From Beaufortia kweichowensis (Eukaryota; Chordata; Actinopteri; Cypriniformes; Gastromyzontidae), in contig CM032809.1 of assembly GCA_019155185.1 (NCBI GenBank), forward strand, positions 12,450,295-12,514,294: DNA of 64,000 nucleotides, read 5' to 3'. Position numbers and translations under genes: made by a program. The notes under the pieces were generated by a model, which made no database searches, was not told the origin of the DNA, and saw only the letters and a program-made list of their open reading frames with translations. Below, piece after piece: positions 33,593 to 46,684 of this stretch (position 1 is the stretch's first letter; each line of letters starts with the position of its first letter).

Positions 33593-33982
33593 ACATTATG
33601 TCCATTGCAACACTATGATTTTATGCAATCGTAAATATACAGAAAAATGGCTGGGGACAAACTGGTAATAGGCTACTGCTGCAACTGCTTTTACATTACT
33701 ATGCTATATTTTAGTCTCTCATTTTTGTCAGTTAAAATTCATGTTTTTAGATCACGGTTATCTCTTCTGCTCATGCAGTGGAACTGAGAAGTTGAAATGG
33801 TGACCCTACTCAAACATGATTTAATAGGGTACTCATTTAATAGTTAAAACATTGTTTAAGCTTTAACAAGCCTTTTTTTAAAGCCCTGGGTTTAGTTAAA
33901 GAACTCCCCTACAGACAGCTAAATCTTACATTTCCTTAAAGTACATCCCTTATTACCTTAGTTTGATTTTACATAAGTAACA

Positions 33983-34138
33983 AATAAAAGATAGTGCTAT
34001 AAAATATTTTTATCTACAGGTACTAATTTTGGAGTGGTTTCTGAAAGGGGTTTGATCGCTGTAATCTGTAAACTATTGTGATTGTGCCTTTGGAAAGGCA
34101 CTTTTTATTGCGCCTCTCCCTTTAGTTATTTGAATAAA
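33983..34138 (+). terminator. poly(A) signals of unit 3 asns
   Basis: AATAAA at 33983-33988 and 34133-34138. Confidence 0.6.
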
Positions 34139-34183
34139 AGAGCTAAATAACTAATAAATTAAACTGTTTTTATGCAGTCATGT

Positions 34184-34189
34184 TTTATT
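34184..34189 (-). terminator. poly(A) signal of unit 3 tac1
   Basis: Minus-strand AATAAA about 740 bases after the tac1 stop and only 45 bp from the last asns AATAAA, so the two genes nearly meet or overlap at their 3' ends. Confidence 0.5.
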
Positions 34190-34927
34190 TATTCCTAACG
34201 AGTCTGATTATACACTACCTGGTGGAGTTACTGTAAACCTTTAATCTGGGTTAGTTATTAAGCCTTACTATTTAGCCTTTATGAAGGATGCACAGGTCAG
34301 TTTGTGGTTTTTTATACTGTGTTATATTTAAATGTGTATAAAAAAACAATAACTTTTAAGTTATGTAGCATATATATGTGCATATCCACTAGGGGGGGTA
34401 AGTGCACCACTATAGTTGCACGATCAAACAAACGATGCAACAAGAAATGAAAAGTATCACCAATAAAGAAAATATTTTTAATATCAAGCTACAGTCACAC
34501 ACAGATACCAAAACCCTTACTCACTGCAGTGACAGAACATGCACAGTCAATGAGAACACACCCAGACTGTTAGTATTTGTAGTACATCAGAATTCAGTCG
34601 CATTTGTAGTCATGGTGAAAACACGATGAGGCACTATGTAGTGACATTGTCAACGCAAATCTCAGTGTACTCTAGTGAGAACACAGCTTTGCTTTAATGG
34701 TCCACCACACCTGGAGAGATGTTGACATAAACACATTTGATCACAGTAAATTAGAAGCGATTGAAAAGTTTGATCCGTAAATAAACTGGCACAGGTGCGG
34801 CTCTGCCATATCACCACAATGTGAAATTATTTTTCATTGGAAATCCGACCTGAAAAAAAAGGGAATGAGAATCACAGAATGACATGATCCTTTCGGAAGC
34901 AGATGTGACGGGGACCCATTTCAGCTG

Positions 34928-36692
34928 TTAACGCCTTTTGTCATAGATCTGTACTGTTCCCCATTCGTATGACTCTGTGAAGAGAAAATGTCAGCTTTAG
35001 AAACGATCTGTACACTGTAACTGTGCGTTAAATGAGCACAAGTAGTGAAACCAATACTGTTGTAGCAATGAAAAATAAGTCCGAGTTAAATTCTTAAGAA
35101 GAGGTTGGGCAATCTTACCTGGTTCCTCTTGGCTTCTTTTACCCATCAGCCCCACAAAAGAGTTGATTTTATGTCCTGAAATATAAAACCAGACAAAAAT
35201 TATTGCTGAACATAGAACCCCCCTCTCTCTACCTCTTTCTCTCAGTTTTTAACTTCATTTCCAAGTCTCTCGATATGCTGTCTGTTGCTTTGATACATAG
35301 ATTGCACAAGTGTTGTTACTGTGATTACTTACTTTTTCGTGTAATCTGTGCATTTGCTGCGGGGGTGGAAGGGTGAAGGAGATGTGTTATTTTTCAAATG
35401 CATTGTTATAGTTTAACTCCAATATCAGAAACAATATTTTACAGCATGCAAAACAGACGTAAAAGACTGAAAGAGAATGGGACTGCGATCTTACCAGAGG
35501 ACCGTTTCCCCATCAGACCGATGAACTGATGTGGTCGGGGTTTCCTCGTCATGCGCCTAAGTATCTCTCTGAATGGATCCGTCTGAAGCCACTCATCCTG
35601 CAACAGATGATTTGATTAGTGAAACATCAGGCTTACAGGACAATCACTCACTGCATAATATCTACTAATATCTCTAGCAGTTTTAACCAGCCATTGTTTT
35701 AAAAGTCTTAAAAAGGTAATGTAAATGATCTACTTATATATAATACACATATGGAAGCTTTTTACCTAGGAGAAACACAAGTGCCTGGCTGTTTTCCAAC
35801 CCGCAATGTCAAATAAGAAACGTGAGCTCCATTCAAACAAGCAATAAGAGCTTTTCAGCAGGAATTCAGCACTGGACAGCGACCTGTGTGTTTCATACTT
35901 AACTATTCACTGACGTCTGTTTTACACATTTTGTATATTTAACGTGCTACATCACAGGACATGTTACTATTATTTATTATTACAATTAACATATGAAAAA
36001 CAAAAGCAATTCCAAACGGCTCGACAGGCAATTACATATTTTGATCATTATATTTGTTTAAACACAGTCCTTATTAAGTAATACACTAATAATTTTTTTC
36101 TGTAAACTCTATCAAGAAACACTACAACAATAAAAAGTAGTACAAATATAATTGTAGCATTCGGCATAATTCCCTTTTATGTGAAATATAATACCAGGAA
36201 CCAATTTTGGTTCCCCAGAGAACCATTGAATTGATTCAAAGGAACCATTTGATAGTTTAAACAATCATTTTCACGACAAAGAACATTTGGTAAAACAGAA
36301 AGGTTCTGCAGATGTTAAAGGTTCTTTATAGAACCATACAGCAAAAAAGTGTTCTTTATGGCATAATTTTGCATCTTTATTTTTTGAGAGTGTATACTAA
36401 CGTTATGTAAATCTTTTAAAAGTCTTTTAATGTATACTTTTGAGCCACATAAAGTCAAATTAAACTTAATAAATATAAACACAAAATCCCTCAATTCCAG
36501 ATAAAAGTGTTAAATTCCTCTTTGTTAATTGGGTCTGAAATACATTATTTAGATGACGGTAAAACCTGTAAAACTCACCTGTATTTGATTGCTGTTTGTC
36601 CAATAATCGGGGTCTTCTTTCGGACCCAATTCCTCTCCAAAAACTTGGAACAAAACAAAAAAGATCACTACAACCGGTAAGAAAAATTTCAT
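34928..36692 (-). CDS. tac1: preprotachykinin-1 (substance P / neurokinin A precursor)
   Basis: Complete neuropeptide precursor, 114 codons, in five coding exons (minus): 36579-36692, 35495-35597, 35333-35356, 35119-35175, 34928-34974; phases 0, 1, 1, 1. The first exon gives a hydrophobic signal peptide (MKFFLPVVVIFFVLFQVFG) and an acidic propeptide. The second holds KPRPHQFIGLM followed by GKR, the amidation and cleavage site; at its N side only a single Arg (MTR) is present. A 24-nt micro-exon supplies ITRK, and the next exon begins RHKINSFVGLMGKR, so the dibasic site before neurokinin A is formed across the splice. The C terminus is SYEWGTVQIYDKRR. The peptides act on NK receptors as neurotransmitters. 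This is the only complete tac1 in the window. Confidence 0.95.
36190..36400. repeat. fold-back MITE (ggttctttatagaacc family)
   Basis: Lies in the tac1 intron between the signal-peptide and substance P exons. It has inverted words ggttctttatagaacc and ggaaccaattttggttcc and ends near ttttttgagagtgta. Homology with units 1 and 2 stops inside it. Confidence 0.6.
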
Positions 36693-36912
36693 GTTGCAAC
36701 CAATAACTTTCCTTTTCTTTTACCCAAGCACTTAAAAGTATAAAACGTCAGCTAAAACGTCGCTATTCTTCGAATGTGTTTCTATTCTATCTCAGTGTGA
36801 ACAGTATCCTCCACATACAATACAGTTCTTCAATGCGCGCCTCCGCTGCGCGTCTCCGTGACAAAACTGACTAGAGCGCACAGCTTTATAGCAAAGCAAC
36901 AGGGAGGTGACG
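36693..36912 (-). promoter_or_regulatory. tac1 promoter and 5' UTR
   Basis: A TATA box (TATAAAG on the minus strand, 36884-36890) predicts a start near 36857. A CGTCA half-site of a CRE lies at 36907-36911, roughly 50 bases upstream of that start. This fits the cAMP response known for TAC1 promoters. The region is locally GC-rich (ggcgcgcattg, gacgcgcagcgg). Whether the 5' UTR is spliced cannot be told. Confidence 0.55.
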
Positions 36913-37300
36913 GGTTCCTTCCGACGTTTAAAATCAATAAAACTTATTTTTATGACTAAAGAACTCCCAGTGACTAATACTACGCTTAATATTTTGCTCT
37001 CAGTGTGTCTCGAGTTGAAACGTCACTTTTTGGAGCTCTGCTGATCTGATCTTGTATTAGACAGCGGAGACGAGTGACGTTGTAATCGGCTAATTCGACG
37101 CAAGTATTACGAAGTTCCGTTTTCCTCTGAGCAAACGTATGAATGCAGATGACTCGTTTAAGATTTCTTTTGCGTCGAAGATGTGGCTTGTAAATGTAGA
37201 TGTGACAGGAAATCAAGAAGAGAATTAATGTTTTTGTGTTCCCCACATCTAACTGCTCTCCATTCTTTAATTAAACACAACATCACACAATTATTAGTAT
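36913..37300. other. tac1 upstream region
   Basis: Relatively CG-rich for this locus, with TGACGTT at about 37075 as a further CRE-like site. The open frames here have no recognisable product. Confidence 0.35.
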
Positions 37301-39100
37301 ACATGCTCCCTGATCTCTTTGGGTTGCTAATGCAATAAAAACTTTTTTCTTTTCATTTCATTACAAAAATAAAATCATTATAGGTCATATGTGCATTAGT
37401 TCACATAGTTACATTAAAGCTTATGCAGATCAGTATTGATTATTCTGCATTTTTTAAAGGATCTCTTACATGCCTCTTAAAGCTCCCTTTGCTTCTAATT
37501 GAGACCTTTATTTTTTACAAGTGTAGGCTTTGCTTTCACACAGCCCACAATGTCCGTGTGTCATTTTTACACCACCGAGTCTCTGAGGGAGACAGTGTAG
37601 TCATATACACAGGGTTAAATGAGTGTTTTTGATGAGAAGCAGGGAGAGGATGCTCGGAGGTGGATGACCCACGGAGGAAGTGGAGACCAAGCTGATTTCC
37701 ATGAGAAAGGACCCTTGTTTCAGCACACAGATGTCCACACAGCCCTAACAGCTCTTCATACCTCAAGTGCCTTTATTAGCGACAATGATGTCTCTTTATT
37801 TAATCATGTGTTAATATCATGTGCAAATGTTCTTTTTTAGTACCATTGGCTAACACAAATAAAACGATTAAGACATATTGTTGTTTTCAATTTGCTGCGT
37901 TATAGTTTTGAAAAATAAGTCTGTAGTCGATTTTTTGGCTTTATTAATCAAGTTTTTTAAAATACATTTTTGGCACTATCTACTGTTAAAGACATCAGAT
38001 ACTGAACAAAAAACAAACAAACACTTGAGTTAGGGTGGTCAAGGACTTCTCTTAAAAAGTGATCTTTCTCTATCTTTCCACAAAAGTAATATTGCACGTA
38101 GATCTATATTCAGATAAGTTTAAATGAGCTTAGTTTAAAGAGGCTCTCTAACACTTGTTACAATGTCATTTTATATTGAAATTGTTTATTCAAAAATATG
38201 ACACTTCATTAGTTGTATAAAGAGGATGGAGAAAAAAGGATGAAAGAATGGATTGCAATGATTGATGAACTCATTTGATCTTTTACAGAAAGAGAGACAG
38301 AGAGAGAGATGCTAGATGCAAACAGATGCTAGAAACTGCATCCACAGACCAATGTTTCTAAAACTGTAAAAACTGCCATTCATATCAATTTTCTTCTATT
38401 TTCGAAAACAGTAAACAGTAACAATTCATAGTCTGACCCCCAAAGATAATTCTCTCTTTCTCTTTGAAGAAACAGATTTCAAAAAGAACAGTCTATAAAA
38501 AAATAATTAGTACTATTGGTCAGTATTCCCCTCAGGCAACTCAAAGGGAATAAGTATAGCCTATTTTTTCAACAATTGGTGAGTTGTTGTAGTCAAGCCC
38601 TCAATTTTATAAGCATTTTTTGCTTGCTTACCAAATATGTTTCAGAAGATTGCAGGTTAAATTACTCTGGTTATGTTGTTCAAGCAGAACAAGAGCAGCG
38701 TTATTTTCTTTTACTAAAAGAAACTACTCTCCTTTTAACAATGTGAGTGTACAGCAATCATGAAAATACAGGCTGTGAAGTAAACCATTTCAAAATACAA
38801 AAGAACAAAAAACCCTGCAACACACAAAACTCTCAGATCTATGTAGTAAAAGAAATGAATTCTAAGTTTTTAAAGTCATCAAAGACATGAAAATGGCCTC
38901 TGTTGTGTTGCTTTCTGTGTGTGGAAAACGGGAAAAGAAAGACCCAGAATGAACATTTCAATATTTCAATATGTTAAGTAATTTATAGCAAAATAATAGA
39001 CTTTATTGACTAGACTGTTAAAACAAAACGTTAACATCAACCACATTTTTATTGCACAAAATGTTCTCTGTATTGAAAACAAATTCTACAGACTTTGAAA
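37300..39100. other. intergenic, no gene; unique block at 37520-37830
   Basis: AT-rich. The block at about 37520-37830 is less AT-rich and non-repetitive, and could be regulatory for tac1. A short GA-rich run lies near 38285-38310. The remaining small frames show no domain or splice context. Confidence 0.35.
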
Positions 39101-39104
39101 ATGT

Positions 39105-39235
39105 AACACAAAATTGGTTCTTCAGGAACTTTGGTGAACTGAAACATTCTTTTGTAAACCAAAATGGTTCTTCTGTGGCATCATTGTGCAGAATCTTATT
39201 TTTAAGAATAGTAAGAACTCTCTCCTCCAATTAGA
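39105..39235. repeat. MITE relic (aatggttcttc family)
   Basis: Contains aaaatggttcttctgtggca and the inverted-type word aattggttcttcaggaac. Related to 42095-42310. Confidence 0.5.
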
Positions 39236-42090
39236 AATACAACAGAGACGGCGAAAGGATTGAGTACACACAGAACAGACCGCAGCGGGTGTACTGAAGC
39301 ATGCAGAGAGCAATTACTTTATCACAGTCACCACACGGATAATGTTTGCACTTGAATTTATATTGAGCCATGTTTATTCAGACTATAGTCTGCATTATCT
39401 CTCATGTCTTTGTCAGGTAACACCAACATTTCACGGTTTTTAAGTTTATTTGATCTGGTTTTGTAAGGTAAGGTATCTGTTGGATCCTGCATGTCATGAA
39501 TTACAGCCGAGAAAGGTTCAAAATCATTCTATTAATTATTTATTTTGCACAATGAACACAGCATAAAAAGTATGAAACACAAGGCTCATGTACTAGCAGC
39601 ATAGGACAGTTTTTAATTTAATGTACCCACCAGCTAGATTGGTTCTAAATTTTACAGACCAAAATGATATTTAATGAGCACCACATCCAACATTGTAAAT
39701 TGTAATGACAATAGTAAAGCATGTGTGCACTGGATCATTTATTTGTCCAAGCGTTATTGCTGGAGTCTGTGGAAGGTCATAGTCTTTTGTGCGTAAGCGT
39801 ATGTGTAGCTCACGCAGTTTGTCATTAATTTCTTTTGATCTGTTATATTGCTGTATGAATAGAACACAAGTCTTTTCACATTATAAGATAAAGACATAAA
39901 AAAGTTTTATAATGCGCTGCATTTCAATGTTTTGTTGGTAACGTCAAGGCCTATGAAGTGCATAATTGTCACTCAGAGAGTTTTTACAGATTTTTGTACA
40001 AACTGAAACTGTTTTTCATGATAACTAACAGAGTTTATCATTTGTATTTACTTTGAATATTCAATTCAAGTAAACTTCAAATAGTTTTTTCATTTTAATC
40101 CTCCTGTATAGTTCTATTTTTTAAGTCTTGTGTTTTGTAATTCCCTTTAATTCCCTTTAAAACAAACTTTCCTTCTTAATTCAGTTCGTTTTGATTGCAG
40201 ATTTCATGTATATTTATTCTCTGTATTTATCTGTCTTATTTTCCTTGTTCATTTTGAATGTCCTGACACAAAATGGCAAAAGTATTTTTTTTCAGTTTTT
40301 GCATTTATTTTAAGAGGATTGAGGGCAGAAGAATTAAAAAAGGACCACAAGCCAGGACTCATAACTTGGGTCGCTGTTCTGCTACTAAACAGGTTTTTAA
40401 TAAACTACCTCCACCATTGTTTGGACAAAAAGATGACCATCCTGTTCCTCAAACCACTGGTTCAGCCACTGATCTGTCAGCATCACAAAACCCCAGTATG
40501 CCCATTTTTTTGCAGTAATTTAGTTATTTTTGTCCAGTCATTTTTGCTCAAAGAGTGCCACTTATCTATGTTTACTCTCGAAATGAAATGCTGAGCCTTT
40601 GAAGTAAGACTGTGATGGTCAGGTAATGGCTGTCTAAGCCCACATAGTGCAGTGAACGACTAAAACAATTTCAGTCTGACAGACCAAAAAAAAACGGAAA
40701 CATGTCCTTCTTCAACTGAATCCTTCAAATTAACACTTAAGACCCTTAACTACTTTTTCTCTGACAGATTGCCAATCCTGCCAATTGAAGCATGTGTGCT
40801 TCAATTGCTCCCAAATGCTGGACATTTGTTAAAAATGCAGTCAGGCAAATGCGACTCCTGTGCATCCAGATCTGTCAATGGCCGGCTAACTTTCCTCTTA
40901 TTTTTCATGTCCTCTGGATGCTCTATTGAGTTTCCTATTTCCATTCAGCATTCCCATTTACAGCGGCTTTAATTATGGTAGTACACTTACGCTGCTCTTC
41001 TGATACAGCCTGAATGGGGCCGACCCTGCCAAATGTAATGGGAAGGGCTTGGCAGAGCTTTCAGCCATCCTAAACCATGTTCATTAATCCTCAGACTGGA
41101 ATGATTATGAACATTGGGGACGCCAGAGCATGCTGTGCTAACATCTCTTCTGAATAGCTTTTACAAAAGTCTGCAAGTGTAGGATTTTCCTTTGCAGTTT
41201 TGATTGCTGCATGCAAATGACACCAGACTAGTTTAGTCATACTCTTTCTGACAGTTTCATAATTTGTGGTAGCGGACTGCAGCCGTGACCTTTGTAAGAG
41301 TACACCGTCCTCGCCAGGCTGCAAATGAATCAAATTAAATTTGACTTTTTTCATTTAAACAGCGTGATTGATAAGACCCTCCGCGGACCATTCGATATGA
41401 TGTCATTGTTTTAGTCGGGCGACACGTGCTTCTAATGCAGTGCAGGAAACGCACTACAACTGTCCTACAACGAGAAGTCCATCAATCATTCCCAGACACT
41501 GGGATAGTTGTGTTAAAGCATACGTGTGTGTATCGAATGTTGACCCGATGGAGGCGTGTATAAGGGAACGCTGCAGTGGGCAGAAATTGCACAAGAGTGG
41601 ACGTCAACCAGCCCCAATTATCTGTGTCGTGAAACCTATCAGTGGCATCTTTATTCTTCTCAAGCTTTTGTGCACACGGTGGAGTCACGGCTGGGCACCT
41701 GTCCTGCTGTTACAGGTGAAAATGAGTCTATTCTGTAATGGTTGCAGTGCCCTTACAGTATGTCACAATAGGTGTCAGTGAGAAAATAATGAAGAGACTG
41801 CAGGAATTCCTCGTGTTTTGTTGTTTCTTGGGACACAGCTGGGCTGGATGCCGAGATCTGATTGTCTCTTTTCAATGGTGTTCAAAAATTTATATGAATA
41901 TAGTCATGCTAGGATTAAGATCTAAAGCCTGTCAGTGCAAATTGAGTGAACTTTGGTGCACGTGCACCAAGACTCCTGAAAAGGTGCAGTTTGACTAAAA
42001 AATGAATAAAACAGAGACCAGAGACATTTAAACAAACCAGAAACAGAAAGTGTAGGTGCAAATACAAAAATATAGGTGCTTTATGATGCC
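39236..42090. other. intergenic, no gene; candidate regulatory block 40760-41420
   Basis: Mostly AT-rich. The block at 40760-41420 is denser in GC and in mixed words, has no repeat signature, and stands out from its flanks as a possible conserved non-coding element. Open frames at 40273-40518 and 41440-41781 show no known domain. Confidence 0.35.
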
Positions 42091-42094
42091 ATAG

Positions 42095-42310
42095 AAAAAC
42101 CATTTTTGGCTGATTTGTTCCATAAAGAACCTTTAACTTTCAAAGAACCTGTTTTACAAAGGATCTTTGTTTCCTTCCATTTGTTTCAAAATGTTTCCTT
42201 AGACTATGAAAAGTAAAAATAAATGTTTTTTAAGAAGCTGTGACTGAATGGTTCCATGGAGGAACCAAAAATGGTTCTTCTACGGCATCGCTGTGAAGAA
42301 CATTTTGTAG
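42095..42310. repeat. fold-back MITE (aatggttcttctacggcatc)
   Basis: Left part ttccataaagaacc and right part ggttcttctacggcatcgc with gaagaacattttgtagcac. Widely seen in fish genomes. Confidence 0.65.
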
Positions 42311-42684
42311 CACATTTATCATAAGATGCAACCCTAAAAACCACAGGATTTGACAACACAGAAAGAGCTTGTGTCACAGAGGAATTAAAACATTTTATAT
42401 GGTCGTTGTGAGTTTTTAGCTGATTAAAATACTATCATATACACTGATTGTGTTCAGGCTCGGTTTCAAAGACAAGCCTTAAGCTTAGTCCCAGAATAAA
42501 TGTTTGAACTGTCTTAACTGAAAGCAACTTGTGCTGACATTAGCCTTGTCTGCAAAACTAGACCTCACGGTCAATATCTTAAAGTTGTTAAAAATGCCGG
42601 TGGGAACCAGGACTAAATGTATAATTGTCTTTTGTGGTCCAGACCATGAGAAGTAACAGTAATCCAAAATTTCTGCAGTTTTAA

Positions 42685-42880
42685 ATTTATGACCTTGCCT
42701 GTGAAATTCCAGCTAAAGTTATTTTTGTTTGTAATTTACTGTTTTCTACATAAACTCATCCTATATAATGTAAAACTTTCACATTCAGTGTGAAAACTTT
42801 CACATTGTGTGTTCTGAAATTATAACCTTGAAATCTTTAATACTGACTGAGTTTTAATATGTCTTACATTATGAGTTGCT
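42685..42880. repeat. MITE copy, TGACC..TGTGAAA family
   Basis: Shares gacctt(g)cctgtgaaa, aatttactgttttctacat and ttgaaatctttaatactga with 55902-56146 and with asns intron 1. Confidence 0.65.
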
Positions 42881-43126
42881 GTGATGAACTGTAACTTCAG
42901 TTTTTTACATTGATTTTTGGTGTGAGTTTGAATTGCTGCTGGTGTGTTGATGATTTTGGTTTCCATTGACTGTTGCCACACAATTTTGGTCTTCACTAAG
43001 TGTAGAATGTATATAAATAAAAAAAAATGTTTAATTGAACTTTTTATGCATTTAGACTTAAGTGTTTAAGTCTAAAGATTTAAGATAAACACTTTTTGAG
43101 CAGGCAAAATGTTCACTCGCTGAAAG

Positions 43127-43635
43127 CTTTATTAGAAACACCTGTATGTTGTTATCTAATCAGCCAATGGTGCAGCAGCAGAAACTCAGCGAATGGCAAA
43201 ACGTGAGCTCAGTGATTTTGCCAAAACTGAGATTGTTGGTGCCAGATGGGTAGTTTGAGTTTTTGGTCACTGCTGATGATAAACATCATGTTGGGTTCCC
43301 TCTTCTGTAAGCCAAAACCGTAAAACTAGCTAAAGCTGCAGTGATGAATGGAAAAACATAACATGGTCTGATGAAGTCTAATTTCTGCTGAGACTCACAG
43401 ATGGTGAGGTCAGAATTTGGTGCCAACAGAATGTCCATGGACCCATACTGCCTAATGTCAACAGTCCAGGATGCTCGCAGTGATTTACTGGTGCGTAGAG
43501 TGGATTTTGGCCCATTTTGGCCCATAATTACAAATCAATCATCGTGCAAGTGTCACACCCTATTTTGAGAATTACTTCTGACCATGTGCCACATCATCTA
43601 ATGGCTATTTCTAGTGTGATAATGCATGGAAGGAA
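43127..43635 (+). mobile_element. Tc1-like transposon, degraded and internally deleted
   Basis: Retains words of a common fish Tc1-type element: tttattagaaacacctgta at the left, taatcagccaat, gttggtgccagatggg, catggtctgatgaagtct with aatttctgctgagac, gaccatgtgccac and aatggctatttctag. The transposase is broken by deletions and stops, and the right end is lost near gataatgc. Confidence 0.75.
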
Positions 43636-44899
43636 ACAGGAATGCAGTGTAGCATGAATGTGCAGCTTAAAACTGCAGAAATTGTATAACCTGACTGAAT
43701 CTAAAATGAATATTTTTTTATTATCTTTCACTATGGAATTTATGTCGAGCTTCGTTTTGAAAGCAAAGACACGCCATACTGTGCCTAGAATGATTTTCAT
43801 TATCATGTACTGTATTCACACATTACAATCTTAAAGTGGGTGTAAGTATTTAAAAACTCTTCCTAAAGGTGGTAAATATGGAAGGAGAAAATAGATACAA
43901 CATGAGGTGTACATACATTCTTCACTTTAAACCTTATATTCATTAAAACCATGTCTATTATGCAATTCTTTTTCCAACAGCTAGAGCTAAAAACTGTCCT
44001 TTATTATTTTTTAAAGAATGTTTAGAGGGAATGTGACCTTCAGATTTAAAAAGACTTTCAGAGTTTTGAGTTAAAAATCATCTGTCAAGGCTTTATATTC
44101 ATTTACATTTACAGAAATGATTTACCGTTTTTATTCGCAAGGTTGACAGTGAAACAATTAATTCTTTGAATTCTGGTTACTGGCCTCTGAAAAAACCTAA
44201 TTCAACCTTGACCCTTTATATAACAGTTGTATCCTTTCAAATGAACACTTAAAGGAGTTTCATTGAAACTCTTTAACACTTTCATGAAAAACTAAGATAC
44301 TTGTTCTTAAAGTAGTGAAGCTGAATTTTGTTGTGCTTTGACAGTGTGCTTTTTCACCTCAAACCCAGAGCTGTAACTGGTATAGAAATTGATACTTTAA
44401 AGGTGATATGAGTCATTTTTGCCACTTTCCTCACCAAAAGAAATGTGGGCCATTGGTCGGACTACAGGGAGTCCTGACCCAGACTTACACCATTGATTGC
44501 TATGTTGGAATACTCGAACAAAAAGGTGCCAGAACGTGAAAAATTACACTGTTAGTCTGTTTTCTTCCCAGAGGAGCTACAAGGAACAAGTGGATTTCTG
44601 TGCAAATCTATCCACAGATGCAAATATTTACTTACATACCGAAATGTCAGAGGAGAGATGGACACTGATGGGACATTTCACAGCCTGAAACAGATTAGAG
44701 ACTCATTCTGTCAAATTGCAACCAAGGCTACTTATGCAACATCTAATAACAGTGTAATTTAATGTTCACAAAGCAAGGACAAATGGTGCGGAAGATAATT
44801 GCTTGTTTAAAGTGACATTTGGATATTTTTCACATGCATTCATAATGAAATACCACTTTCACGTATGAACGTGTGGAGGTTTAAAAAAAGAGGGGGGGG

Positions 44900-45025
44900 G
44901 GTGATGAAGTTTTAAAGGAATAGTTCAGCCAAAAATAGACCACATTGACTTGACCATAGTAATTTTTATTCCTACTATGGAAGTCAATGGGGTCCAATTT
45001 TTGGGTGAACTACTAATTTAAGTTT
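44900..45025. repeat. MITE fragment (aaaggaatagttcagccaaa)
   Basis: Left end aaaggaatagttcagccaaa and a right end aatttttgggtgaactac form inverted termini of a common fish MITE. Confidence 0.65.
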
Positions 45026-45928
45026 CATAGTGTCATATCTGAACTAACATGGATGATGTATTTCCGCTGTGTTATAGAGATTTGCTGTTGGAAGCTTCTA
45101 ATCTGCAATTGGAATTAACTAATAACTAATTTATAATTTATAATTCAGAAAAACTGAAAATCATTTTGGAGTAGTTTCTTTTTCAGTAGCTGTATACTGT
45201 ATGTGTATATATTGTAGTACTTGATTACCTAAAATTATTGCAAAAAATATATTAAAATTTACATTTCAGTTAATTCAGTATCCAAAACGTTAGCTGTTCC
45301 AATTAGTCAAATCTTGATTTTGTTTAGGGCTTCCAGAGTTGACAAAAATATTTTCTGATAAAGTCGCTTTATTATCTCAGTTGTTTTTTCTAGACAACAC
45401 TAAAATAAAATGGAGAGCAAATGAAAACTTCTCCTGCATCTTATTTCTCCTGTAGATAAACAACCCAGAAATCTCAAATATGAGTTTCAGAACAGATCTC
45501 AACATCACAAACTGTTTTCATTATTATTTCAGTATTTCAGTATAAACTCAAACAGTTTTGACTCTTGTTGCTCTAATACAGAAGATCAGTCACATGCATT
45601 TTTGGCTGTATATATTTTAATAACATATATTGTTGAAACTGAGTGCCCATAAAGCAAAGATGAAATCATCACCCAGGTTTTCCATCTACAGGGCTGCTTG
45701 CGGTGATTTCAGAATTTTTGGAATAGACTCAGTTTCCAGGAATTCAGAATGGATTAAATTGATTCCACAAGGTCAACTTCACACTCATTTCATCTGGAAT
45801 CTTAGTAAAATGCAGGGAAAGTGATAATAGTGCCAACAGAATGAGCTTTGTCTTGTTCTCTGGTTATGCTCTTACCTGATGACGTCAAAGAAATCATAAA
45901 GTTTGTAATAACTAACATTACCGTATGT

Positions 45929-46247
45929 TAACCTGTCACCGTTGCTTAGGAGGAACATCTATGTTATTTCCCTATCCACTTTAATATTTCATAGTTGAAT
46001 TTTAGTCTAATCATGACAAACTATATATTGAAGACTTAAGCTGAAATATTTGGCCAATTTTCATAACAATAAACATAAACAAATGTATTAAAGAATGTTA
46101 ATGTTACTGTAATTTATAAAAATACCTCAAATGAATTTTTTTAGAAGACTTAAAAATGTTTGAAAAAATATTTTATATCTAAAAATGTAGTTCAGATGTG
46201 CATTTTATCTGTATATGCTCAATTTCTGCTGTGATGGTTATCAGGTT
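45929..46247. mobile_element. MITE copy of the asns intron-8 family
   Basis: Reverse orientation relative to 53307-53640. It shares aggaggaacatctatgttat with that copy and ends ctgtgatggttatcaggtt. Confidence 0.65.
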
Positions 46248-46684
46248 AAATATAAATTTTGGGAAAAATGTGTTTGCCCAAGTGTTGGGCAGTACTGTCA
46301 CTAGAAACAGAAAAACATTTAGTTACAAAAAGTGCAGTTAACTTACACAGATAAGATTAGAGATTTAATGTAAATGTATGGTGGTAACCACGTGCGAGTG
46401 TATTTTAATCAAAACAATGAAAAGCAATTCTGTTTATGTTGTTGCTGAAGATAATTACCATACAAACACATTGGACAAATGAAGCCATGAATAATGATGT
46501 TGTGATAACAATGACTGACACTGAAATAAGTCCTTGAAATGTGTCCTTTGACCCAGAAAACCAAAGCATGACAAATGTCTGTAAACATCTGTTGGACACT
46601 AAATGGGCTGCAGGCTTACTAACAATTTGTAAAATACAATAACTGTATAAAAATATCTGCTAAAGATAAGATTATCAGCAAAAA

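Noticed and set aside
40273..40518. 81-codon ORF upstream of tac1
   Set aside because: No recognisable domain, no splice context, and an overlapping frame of similar length.
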